The notes under the pieces are model-generated. The model searched no databases, was not told the origin of the DNA, and saw only the letters and a list, made by a program, of their open reading frames with translations. From NCBI GenBank assembly GCA_003150235.1, contig QAMW01000044.1:118387-182386 (forward strand): a DNA stretch of 64,000 nt, written 5' to 3'. A program made the translations under genes and the position numbers. The stretch's first letter is position 1, and each line of letters opens with the position of its first letter. This document shows, one piece after another, positions 36,178 to 44,003 of this stretch. This DNA comes from Bacteroidales bacterium. GTDB taxonomy: Bacteria; Bacteroidota; Bacteroidia; Bacteroidales; Muribaculaceae.

Positions 36178-37851
36178 TCAGATGCCTCGTGATGTTCTTT
36201 TAAATTCTGCGGGTGACAATCCGGTGTTTTTCTTGAATACCGCCGTAAAATTGCTGCGAGATTTAAACCCTACCTGAGTAGCAACAGCCTCGACCGTGAA
36301 ACGGTCACTCTGCTCATCGGCGAGCACACGGCAAGCCTCTTCTATTCTCATTTCACTTACAAGCGCACTAAGCGATTTGCCGTAAACAGTCTTTATGGCG
36401 CGTGACACATAAGTAGGATTCGATTCCACAAGTGTACATAGCGTCGACATTGAAAATTCAGGGTCCAACACTATTTTTCTATCGGAGAAAACATCTTTTA
36501 TTTTTCCCACAAGCTCATCCTTGACCGGATAGTCATGACCGAGTTCCTCCATCGGCTCCTCCCCTTCTTTGGCATCGTGGTTTTCTTCCTCGACAGACCG
36601 GTCTGAGCCTATCAATCGAAGCTGCTTTTTTACGATCGTGCGCCTATAATGACGCGATTGCCGTTGCCACAGGATGATTCCTATAAGAATTATTATAGTC
36701 ACAGTGGAAAACACGATAAGGAGCACCATCTGATGACGGGTACGCGTCTGCGACTCTTTTGCCTCCAGAACTGAATGCCTGACTTTCCTTAAATCATTAA
36801 GATAACCGATACCCGAAGTGTCAGCCATCGATTTCTCCATATTTTCACGCGCTTTGAAAAATGCAAGTTGCCATACACAGCATTTCTCCGGAGCCTTACC
36901 CTCGTAACGTGTGGCAAGAATTTTACATATCCACATCCGCGCATTATCCGTACCGCTTTTATCGATGTCGGAAGCAAGAGTGAGCAACGACTTCTCCGCT
37001 TTTACCGAGTCACCGGCGCCATCAAGCGCCTCTGCCTGAAGCCATCGAGCAACATAACCGAGATTCTCTCCTATAGGATCATTGTCCACTGCCGTACACA
37101 TTTCCTCCGCTATATCATAGGCATGCCGAAATTCACGACTGATGTAGGCATTGGAAAAATCTGAGATACCGTTGGAATATCCGAGAAATTCTACGTCATC
37201 AGGAACCTTCAAGCGCTTGTAATGGTCGACTATATTACGCAAATTGGTCGTATCACCTCTAAGCAACAGGATATTGCAAAGATTTTGAAAAGCAATCAGT
37301 GTCGGACGCCATTCTCCGCGTTGTGCACCGACAAAAAATGCTTCCCTGATATATCGCTCATTATCGCGTGGCAATGAATCCGTGTCAAGCCGTGAATCCT
37401 CATACGACAGCAATGTGACCCCAAGATTAAGATAGATGTACGGAAGGTAACTCGTAGAGGAGGTGTCGTTAATTTCCCCTTGATTGTAAATTTCTAAAGC
37501 CCGTCGACCACAATCGTATGCCTTCGGGTAATCTGTTATGTAATTCCCGAAAATATATCCGAGATTTATATATGCTCGTAAAGCTTGTTCGGCTGTGACA
37601 TTTTTATGTGCGGAAGTGCCCTGTGTCTCAAAACTCTCCGTAATGTATGACAACGACATAACAGCGCTGTCAGTGTCACCGTTATAGAATGATTCCATCC
37701 CCCTTTTAATCACCGAGTCAGGGCTCACTGACTGAAAAGAAGAATCCATATCATGCTTTCCTCCTGCACATCGGGTCAGAGCGAAACCTGATGACAGCAC
37801 TATGATGAATATTATAATGTGAGATAATGATATTTTATGATGTGACAACAT
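36178..37851 (-). CDS. Membrane-bound AraC-type regulator with TPR-like sensor region
   Basis: A 557-residue protein. An N-terminal hydrophobic segment (~10-28, ending in a Cys-containing ALTRCAGG that could be a lipobox) is followed by a helical TPR-like region (~45-345), a transmembrane helix at ~375-395 (LLIVFSTVTIIILIGIILW) and a C-terminal AraC helix-turn-helix at ~455-555 (MSTLCTLVESNPTYVSRAIK, FTVEAVATQVGFKSRSNFTA). Bacteroidetes use such proteins to link an envelope signal to transcription. The neighbouring LRR gene on the same strand is a possible target. Confidence 0.82.
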   Translation of the reverse strand: MLSHHKISLSHIIIFIIVLSSGFALTRCAGGKHDMDSSFQSVSPDSVIKRGMESFYNGDTDSAVMSLSYITESFETQGTSAHKNVTAEQALRAYINLGYIFGNYITDYPKAYDCGRRALEIYNQGEINDTSSTSYLPYIYLNLGVTLLSYEDSRLDTDSLPRDNERYIREAFFVGAQRGEWRPTLIAFQNLCNILLLRGDTTNLRNIVDHYKRLKVPDDVEFLGYSNGISDFSNAYISREFRHAYDIAEEMCTAVDNDPIGENLGYVARWLQAEALDGAGDSVKAEKSLLTLASDIDKSGTDNARMWICKILATRYEGKAPEKCCVWQLAFFKARENMEKSMADTSGIGYLNDLRKVRHSVLEAKESQTRTRHQMVLLIVFSTVTIIILIGIILWQRQSRHYRRTIVKKQLRLIGSDRSVEEENHDAKEGEEPMEELGHDYPVKDELVGKIKDVFSDRKIVLDPEFSMSTLCTLVESNPTYVSRAIKTVYGKSLSALVSEMRIEEACRVLADEQSDRFTVEAVATQVGFKSRSNFTAVFKKNTGLSPAEFKRTSRGI

Positions 37852-37872
37852 GACAGATTCTTCTTCCGATTA

Positions 37873-37880
37873 CAAAGATA
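37873..37880 (-). promoter_or_regulatory. -7 box of the AraC-type gene (TATCTTTG)
   Basis: The minus strand reads TATCTTTG 21 bp before the start codon at 37851. Confidence 0.55.
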
Positions 37881-37926
37881 TAGCAAAATTCACATAACCG
37901 CACGATTCTTTCAGCAAAATAATTGA

Positions 37927-37977
37927 CGAAAGATTCCAATAGGAAGTGCAACTGGCATTTCCTATTGGAATCTTTCG
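37927..37977. repeat. Perfect 19-bp inverted repeat between divergent genes
   Basis: Positions 37927-37945 and 37959-37977 are perfect reverse complements (CGAAAGATTCCAATAGGAA in the left arm) around a 13-base loop, with GTTTTTAG starting 2 bases later on the plus side. It looks like a strong intrinsic terminator, yet it lies between the divergent AraC-type gene and uvrB, where no read-through from either gene is expected. Confidence 0.8.
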
Positions 37978-38033
37978 ATGTTTTTAGAAAATAATTAAAG
38001 GTGTGATTCCATGGATTTGTGAGTGGAATTTGT

Positions 38034-38041
38034 TAACTTTG
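38034..38041 (+). promoter_or_regulatory. -7 box before uvrB (TAACTTTG)
   Basis: TAACTTTG lies 27 bp before the uvrB start codon at 38069. No -33 match at the usual spacing. Confidence 0.5.
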
Positions 38042-38068
38042 TAAGTTAATCAATTCAATTTGCAAGCT

Positions 38069-40138
38069 ATGGATTTCAAGCTGGAATCTCAATACAAGCC
38101 AACGGGCGACCAGCCGCAAGCCATCAGTGAACTTGTGGAAGGTATAAATTCGGGAGCCAAGGCACAGACATTGCTCGGAGTCACAGGCTCCGGAAAGACA
38201 TTTACCATGGCTAACGTGATTGCACGGGTCAACCGCCCTACTCTCATTCTCAGCCACAACAAGACCCTCGCCGCACAGCTCTATGGCGAGTTCAAGCAAT
38301 TTTTTCCAAACAATGCTGTCGAATATTTCGTAAGCTACTACGATTACTATCAGCCGGAAGCATACATCCCCTCTTCCGACAAATATATCGAAAAAGACCT
38401 GATGATTAATGACGAGATTGACAAGCTGCGTCTCGCCACCACTTCCGCGTTGCTGTCAGGCAGAAAAGATGTCATAGTGGTGTCATCGGTATCATGCCTT
38501 TACGGTATCGGTAATCCCGAAGATTTCCATGCAAGCGTGGTAAGCATAAAAGTCGGACAGAAGATAGCTCGCAACGTATTTCTCCGCAAGCTCGTCGATG
38601 CGCTTTACAGCCGTAACGAAATGGAGCTGGCGCGAGGCACATTCCGCGTGAAGGGCGACACTGTCGACATACGCCTCGCATACGAAGAGATTACACTCCG
38701 CGTGATTTTCTGGGGCGACGAGATTGAATCGATCTCCACCATTCACCCCGAAGACGGCACTTCGCTCGGAAAGCATGACTGCTTCAACATATATCCGGCT
38801 AACATCTTCGTGACATCACGTGAGCGCGTAGGTCAGGCAATCGCCAATATGGAAATCGATCTCGGTGAGCAGGTCAACTATTTCCGCCGCGAGGCAAAAG
38901 AACTTGAGGCAAGCCGTCTCTATGAACGTACCACCTACGACATCGAGATGATACGAGAAATCGGACATTGTTCCGGCATCGAGAACTACAGCCGCTATTT
39001 TGACGGTCGTCAGCCGGGCATGCGCCCTTTCTGCCTCCTTGACTATTTCCCGAAAGACTTTCTTACGATTATTGATGAGAGTCATGTAACGATACCGCAG
39101 ATACGCGCCATGTATGGCGGCGATGTGTCAAGAAAGATGAATCTTGTTGAATATGGATTCCGGTTGCCGGCGGCGCTCGACAACCGCCCGCTGAAGTTCA
39201 ACGAGTTCGAGGCACTTACCAACCAGACCATTTATGTTAGTGCGACTCCCGCCGATTATGAACTTGAAAAAAGCGACGGCGTGATTGTCGAGCAGATAAT
39301 CCGCCCCACCGGACTCCTCGACCCGCTTATCAGTGTACGCCCGTCGCTCAATCAGATTGACGACCTCCTGGAAGAAATTCAACAACGCATCGAGAAAGAC
39401 GAGCGTGTGCTTGTGACGACTCTCACCAAGCGCATGGCGGAAGAACTAAACGAATACATGCTGAAACTGCGTGTGAAAGCCGCATACATCCACAGCGATG
39501 TCGACACTCTCGACCGAATCAAGATTCTCGATGACCTCCGGTCAGGTGTCTATGACGTGCTGATAGGCGTCAACTTGCTCCGCGAGGGACTCGACCTCCC
39601 CGAGGTGTCGCTTGTGGCAATCCTCGATGCCGACAAGGAAGGCTTTTTGCGCAGCCACAGGTCACTGACACAGACTGTGGGACGTGCCGCACGAAACCTT
39701 AACGGCATGGTCATCATGTATGCCGACAAGATTACCGATTCGATGCAGCAGACCATTGACGAGACAGAACGTCGTCGCGCCCTGCAGCTTGCCTACAACG
39801 AAGAGCACGGTATAACACCGCAGGCTATCGTCAAGGCACGTCAGGCAATAATCGGTGTCGACGAGACCGATGACATTCCGGCACCGCGTGAACAACATTC
39901 ACGTGGAAAAGCTGCTCCCGCGCGCAAAAACATCCCCTATATCGAGGAATATACCCGCAAGGTCGACATTGCCGCCGATCCCGTCATACCGTATATGAAT
40001 AAAAATGAGCTGCAACGTGCCATCACGCGCCTGCGCGGTGAAATGGTCGAGGCGGCTAAACGCATGGACTTCATGGAGGCGGCACGTATGCGCGACGAGC
40101 TTATGAAAATGGAAGACCATCTTAATACACTCGAATAA
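38069..40138 (+). CDS. uvrB: Excinuclease ABC subunit B
   Basis: A 689-residue helicase-like subunit of nucleotide excision repair. It has Walker A GVTGSGKTFTMAN near residues 36-44, the beta-hairpin region VSYYDYYQPEAYIP, helicase motif VI QTVGRAARN and a C-terminal UVR motif (~650-685, MEAARMRDELMKME) that contacts UvrC. The ATG at 38069 is preferred over an in-frame TTG at 38060. Its stop codon shares one base with the YgiQ start codon, so the two are translationally coupled. Confidence 0.97.
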   Translation: MDFKLESQYKPTGDQPQAISELVEGINSGAKAQTLLGVTGSGKTFTMANVIARVNRPTLILSHNKTLAAQLYGEFKQFFPNNAVEYFVSYYDYYQPEAYIPSSDKYIEKDLMINDEIDKLRLATTSALLSGRKDVIVVSSVSCLYGIGNPEDFHASVVSIKVGQKIARNVFLRKLVDALYSRNEMELARGTFRVKGDTVDIRLAYEEITLRVIFWGDEIESISTIHPEDGTSLGKHDCFNIYPANIFVTSRERVGQAIANMEIDLGEQVNYFRREAKELEASRLYERTTYDIEMIREIGHCSGIENYSRYFDGRQPGMRPFCLLDYFPKDFLTIIDESHVTIPQIRAMYGGDVSRKMNLVEYGFRLPAALDNRPLKFNEFEALTNQTIYVSATPADYELEKSDGVIVEQIIRPTGLLDPLISVRPSLNQIDDLLEEIQQRIEKDERVLVTTLTKRMAEELNEYMLKLRVKAAYIHSDVDTLDRIKILDDLRSGVYDVLIGVNLLREGLDLPEVSLVAILDADKEGFLRSHRSLTQTVGRAARNLNGMVIMYADKITDSMQQTIDETERRRALQLAYNEEHGITPQAIVKARQAIIGVDETDDIPAPREQHSRGKAAPARKNIPYIEEYTRKVDIAADPVIPYMNKNELQRAITRLRGEMVEAAKRMDFMEAARMRDELMKMEDHLNTLE

Positions 40139-42009
40139 TGAAATCACACACCCATAAGGACCCATCTCTCTGGCTTCCGACTTCGGCAAAGGAGGTCGAG
40201 GCTCTCGGCTGGAATCAGCTTGACGTGATTCTCTTTTCCGGCGATGCTTATGTGGACCATCCTTCTTTCGGCGCAGCTGTCATAGGTCGCACGCTGCAGG
40301 CTCACGGACTGAAAGTTGCCATAGTGCCACAACCCAACTGGCGCGATGACCTCAGGGATTTCAAGAAGCTGGGCGTTCCGCGCCTCTTCTTCGGGGTTTC
40401 GGCAGGAGCCATGGACTCGATGGTCAATCATTACACTGCGGCGCGTCGTCGTCGCAGCGATGATGCCTATACTCCCGGAGGTCGTCACGGTATGCGCCCC
40501 GACTATCCCACGATAGTGTATTCGGACATCCTTAAACGCCTCTATCCCGATGTCCCGGTCATCGCCGGAGGTATCGAAGCGTCGCTGCGGAGGGTGAGCC
40601 ATTATGATTACTGGCAGGACAGGCTGCGCCCGTCGATACTCCTTGACGCGCCTGTCGATATGGTGATATACGGCATGGGCGAAATACCGGTAGTGACCCT
40701 CGCCGACCGCCTCGCCGCAGGCGAAAAGATTTCCGATATCAAAGATTTGCCCCAGTCGGCGATTCTATTGTCGGCGACTGAAATGCCGAAAGCCGACAAT
40801 GATAATATCATACTTTCCTCCTACGAAGAGTGTCGCCGCGACAAGAAAAAGCAATCGTCAAATTTCAAGCATGTCGAACAACAGTCCAACCGTATGCACG
40901 GAGCTGTAATATGGCAGCGTCACGGTGATAAGACGGTCAAAATCAACCCTCTTCTGCCGCCTATGACCACCCGGCAGATTGATGCCTCATTCGACCTGCC
41001 TTATACCCGGTTGCCCCATCCGCGATACAAGGATAAAACCATACCGGCGTGGGAAATGATAAAACACTCCATTAACCTCCATCGCGGTTGCTTCGGAGGA
41101 TGTGCGTTCTGCACCATTTCGGCTCACCAGGGCAAGTTCATCGCCTCGCGCAGCAAAGAGTCGGTACTGCGCGAAGCGCGACAGGTCATCGCCATGGATG
41201 ATTTCAAGGGATATATCAGCGACCTCGGCGGACCATCGGCAAACATGTACCGTATGGGAGGTAAGGATCTCTCAATCTGCGAAAAGTGTATGCGTCCTTC
41301 CTGTCTCCATCCCTCCCCGTGCAAAAATCTCAACAATGACCACGCACCGTTGCTCGACCTTTACCATGCCGTCGACTCGCTTCCGGGGGTAAAGAAGTCT
41401 TTCATCGGAAGCGGTGTGCGCTATGACCTGTCGATGCATCCGTCAGGTGACAAGCGCATTGACAGCATAAATCGCCAATACAATGAAGAGCTAATCACCA
41501 ATCATGTTTCCGGCAGACTGAAAGTGGCTCCGGAACACACTTGTGACCGTGTGCTCGAAATCATGCGTAAGCCTTCATTCACCCAATTTTACGATTTCAA
41601 GAAGATATTTGACCGGGTGAACCGCGTTTCCGGACTGCGTCAGCAGCTTATCCCATACTTCATCTCTTCCCATCCGGGTTGTCATGAGGTGGATATGGCG
41701 GAACTTGCCGCAGAGACGAAAGATCTCAATATGCACCTTGAACAGGTACAGGATTTCACCCCTACACCCATGACTGTGTCGACCGAGATATATTATTCGG
41801 GTTACCATCCTTACACCGGGGAGCGTGTATATTGTGCCATATCCCCGGAGGAAAAGCTTGCCCAACGACGCTATTTCTTCTGGTATGACAAGACCTATCG
41901 CGACGATATAGTGAAGGCGCTCAACCGCTTGCACCGTCCCGACCTTCTGCGCCGCCTTTACCCGGCATACCATGACCCCCGTCCCCGCAAAAAAGGCAGA
42001 CAATCCTGA
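40138..42009 (+). CDS. YgiQ-family radical SAM protein
   Basis: A 623-residue iron-sulfur protein. An N-terminal cobalamin-binding-like region (~20-290, with VPVIAGGIEASLRRVSHYDY) precedes a radical SAM domain. The [4Fe-4S] ligands are Cys318, Cys322 and Cys325 (GCFGGCAFC). A second Cys cluster (CEKCMRPSCLHPSPC) and the C-terminal segment (~560-615) are typical of UPF0313/YgiQ. Its reaction is not known. It is coupled to uvrB by a one-base overlap. Confidence 0.93.
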   Translation: MKSHTHKDPSLWLPTSAKEVEALGWNQLDVILFSGDAYVDHPSFGAAVIGRTLQAHGLKVAIVPQPNWRDDLRDFKKLGVPRLFFGVSAGAMDSMVNHYTAARRRRSDDAYTPGGRHGMRPDYPTIVYSDILKRLYPDVPVIAGGIEASLRRVSHYDYWQDRLRPSILLDAPVDMVIYGMGEIPVVTLADRLAAGEKISDIKDLPQSAILLSATEMPKADNDNIILSSYEECRRDKKKQSSNFKHVEQQSNRMHGAVIWQRHGDKTVKINPLLPPMTTRQIDASFDLPYTRLPHPRYKDKTIPAWEMIKHSINLHRGCFGGCAFCTISAHQGKFIASRSKESVLREARQVIAMDDFKGYISDLGGPSANMYRMGGKDLSICEKCMRPSCLHPSPCKNLNNDHAPLLDLYHAVDSLPGVKKSFIGSGVRYDLSMHPSGDKRIDSINRQYNEELITNHVSGRLKVAPEHTCDRVLEIMRKPSFTQFYDFKKIFDRVNRVSGLRQQLIPYFISSHPGCHEVDMAELAAETKDLNMHLEQVQDFTPTPMTVSTEIYYSGYHPYTGERVYCAISPEEKLAQRRYFFWYDKTYRDDIVKALNRLHRPDLLRRLYPAYHDPRPRKKGRQS

Positions 42010-42031
42010 TTTTAACCGATTTCACCTTGTT

Positions 42032-42062
42032 TTTGTGATTTAAAGAGATTTGTGTATCTTTA
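42032..42062 (+). promoter_or_regulatory. Promoter of the GH13 lipoprotein gene
   Basis: TTTG at 42032-42035 and TATCTTTA at 42055-42062 are 19 bp apart. The last base of the -7 box deviates from consensus. The leader is about 30 nt. Confidence 0.55.
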
Positions 42063-42099
42063 CGGTGCGTAAAATAATACTTAACCGATTTAATAAACA

Positions 42100-43533
42100 A
42101 TGAAAAAACTTATTTACTCTTTGGCGGCTGTATCAGCAGCTGCAGTAGCATTGACAGCATGTGGCAAAAAGTCGCAGCCGGCGGATGCCCCGACAAATGA
42201 CGATGTGATTCTACATGCCTGGTCATGGTCGTTTGACACTATCGCAGCCAACATGAAAACAATCGCAGATGCCGGTTTCAATTACGTGCAGACCTCTCCT
42301 GCCAACACCTGCTTTGTCGGCGAGGAAGGCGGAATGGCTTTGTTCAGCACCCCGGATGACTCCGTTAAAGGCAAATGGTACTACTACTATCAGCCTATTG
42401 ACTGGAAAATCGGCAACTACATGCTCGGCAACCGCGACCAGTTCAAGGCGATGTGTGACAGTGCCAATAAATATGGTGTAAAAATCATCGTCGACGTGCT
42501 TCCCAACCACACAGCGGTTGACCATACGGCAGTCACTGCGGCACTTGACAGTGCGGTCGGCGGTCACGACAAGCTGTTTCATGCCAACGGTCTTGTCGAC
42601 ATAAAGGATTACAACGACCGTTATGAGTGTACGACCGGCAAGATGGGCGGACTCCCCGATGTCAATACCGAAAATCCCGATTTCCAATATTACTACATGC
42701 AGTATGTCAACGACCTGCTTGCTTGTGGCGCGCGTGGTTTCCGTTATGACACCGCAAAGCATATAGGTCTCCCCTCCGACCCCCTCGACTCACTTGCAGA
42801 GCGTAACAATTTCTGGGATGTCGCTACGGGTCGTGAGGCAGTCAAGGGGCTGAAACTCGCACTTCCCGCCGACAGCCTGTTCATATACGGAGAAGTGCTT
42901 CAGGACAAGAATGTGAAGGAGGAAGAATATGCCGAATATATGGGCCTTACCGCGAGCAGCTACGGTCACGCTCTACGCAATGTGTTGCGCGCCGGCAACT
43001 ATTATGCCGACAGCCTTGCCACCTGGCACCATCCCGCCGACCCGCAGAAACTTGTCACTTGGGTAGAGTCACATGATACTTATGCCAATGCACACGAATC
43101 AGCCGACATTTCAGACGCTCGTATCAGGGAAGGCTACGTGTTCCTTGCCGCTCGTCAGTTCGGCACCCCGCTCTTCTTCAGCCGTCCTGCAGGAAGCACA
43201 CGTGAAAACTACTGGGGCAACAATCGCATAGGGGCACGTGGAAATGACGAGTTTTTCAATCCCGAGGTGATTGCCGTCAACAAATTCCGTAAGGCTATGC
43301 ACGGACAGCCCGAAAATGTAGTTGTAAATGAAAACGGAACTGTCATCGAGGTTGAGCGTGGCGACAAAGGAGTGGCACTCATTAATTTAAGCGAGGAGCC
43401 GGTGTCAATCACTCTCTCATCATCCCTGAAATCGGGCAAATATACCGATAAGGTACATGGCGTGACATTTGAGGTCAATGATGGAAATATCAGCGGCAAA
43501 CTCCAACCGCTTACATCTTATATCATTTACTAA
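42100..43533 (+). CDS. GH13 alpha-amylase-family lipoprotein
   Basis: A 477-residue glycosidase acting on alpha-glucans. The N terminus is a lipoprotein signal with lipobox LTAC, so the enzyme is anchored in the envelope. The GH13 motifs are complete: DVLPNHTAV (region I), GFRYDTAKHI with nucleophile Asp217 (II), YGEVL with acid/base Glu265 (III) and VESHDTYAN with Asp326 (IV). A short beta domain ends the protein (~400-477). It stands alone, not beside SusC/SusD genes. Exact specificity is not clear. Confidence 0.92.
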   Translation: MKKLIYSLAAVSAAAVALTACGKKSQPADAPTNDDVILHAWSWSFDTIAANMKTIADAGFNYVQTSPANTCFVGEEGGMALFSTPDDSVKGKWYYYYQPIDWKIGNYMLGNRDQFKAMCDSANKYGVKIIVDVLPNHTAVDHTAVTAALDSAVGGHDKLFHANGLVDIKDYNDRYECTTGKMGGLPDVNTENPDFQYYYMQYVNDLLACGARGFRYDTAKHIGLPSDPLDSLAERNNFWDVATGREAVKGLKLALPADSLFIYGEVLQDKNVKEEEYAEYMGLTASSYGHALRNVLRAGNYYADSLATWHHPADPQKLVTWVESHDTYANAHESADISDARIREGYVFLAARQFGTPLFFSRPAGSTRENYWGNNRIGARGNDEFFNPEVIAVNKFRKAMHGQPENVVVNENGTVIEVERGDKGVALINLSEEPVSITLSSSLKSGKYTDKVHGVTFEVNDGNISGKLQPLTSYIIY

Positions 43534-43556
43534 CTGACATAATGCAATCAAACGAT

Positions 43557-43585
43557 GCGGCGCAGACATGGTTTGCGCCGCTTTT
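43557..43585 (+). terminator. Intrinsic terminator after the GH13 gene
   Basis: Stem GCGGCGCA/TGCGCCGC (43557-43564 and 43574-43581) is followed by TTTT. An outer AATGCAAT/ATTGCATT pair (43541-43548 and 43587-43594) brackets it. Confidence 0.82.
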
Positions 43586-43792
43586 CATTGCATTATATTC
43601 GACAATGGTTTTGTTTTAACTTATTTTTGCATTTTCAATTTTGTTATTTAGTGATTGTTAATTATAAACTATTATACTTTGACATCAACTTAATGTTTAA
43701 TATTATAATTTAATCTGACTTTTTTGCTCCATCCCGTCATTACATGTTGTAAAACATATAGTACTATGTGGTTAGATTGCAAAAATATTTAC

Positions 43793-43800
43793 TAACTTTG
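43793..43800 (+). promoter_or_regulatory. -7 box of the putative small RNA (TAACTTTG)
   Basis: TAACTTTG starts a promoter-to-terminator unit that ends at 43990. A -33 TTTG at the usual spacing was not found. Confidence 0.5.
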
Positions 43801-43806
43801 TAATGC

Positions 43807-43990
43807 GGTTGATGAACAACCGCCCGTTAGACTTCTTAGCTAATCTAAATTTTTATCATGACCGACACAAACTAAAAGGTAATAATAGAATACTTTTTCA
43901 TACGTAACTTTCCAATAAAAGACAGAATAGATATTCAACAAGCAACAAGCGAAAAATAAGGGAGCCGGGAGGCTGTCTTATTTTTTTTTT
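43807..43990 (+). ncRNA. Candidate small RNA upstream of dnaG
   Basis: A unit of about 184 nt lies between a TAACTTTG box and a terminator with ten T. The 5' end carries a perfect hairpin (GCGGTTG/CAACCGC, 43805-43811 and 43817-43823), then a weaker TTAGA/TCTAA hairpin. The only ORF is five codons long (43858, MTDTN). It does not resemble tmRNA, RNase P RNA or SRP RNA. It could also be an attenuated leader of dnaG. Confidence 0.45.
43956..43990 (+). terminator. Strong intrinsic terminator just before dnaG
   Basis: Outer stem ATAAG/CTTAT (43956-43960 and 43977-43981) and inner AGCC/GGCT close a small loop, and the structure runs into a ten-T tract ending at 43990, one base before the dnaG -7 box region. 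Confidence 0.78.
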
Positions 43991-43991
43991 C

Positions 43992-43999
43992 TAATTTTG
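43992..43999 (+). promoter_or_regulatory. -7 box of dnaG (TAATTTTG)
   Basis: TAATTTTG ends 4 bp before the GTG start codon of dnaG, so the message would begin at or within a few bases of the start codon. Confidence 0.55.
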
Positions 44000-44003
44000 T
44001 ATT

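Larger units (their letters stand above)
43534..44003. other. Gene-free interval between the GH13 gene and dnaG
   Basis: About 470 bp without a credible protein gene. It holds the GH13 terminator (43557-43585), an AT-rich stretch with nothing recognised (43600-43790), a promoter box, a probable small RNA (43807-43990) ending in a strong terminator, and the dnaG promoter box. Confidence 0.7.

Noticed and set aside
43858..43875. Five-codon ORF in the candidate small RNA (MTDTN)
   Set aside because: Too short and with no supporting signal; treated as chance.
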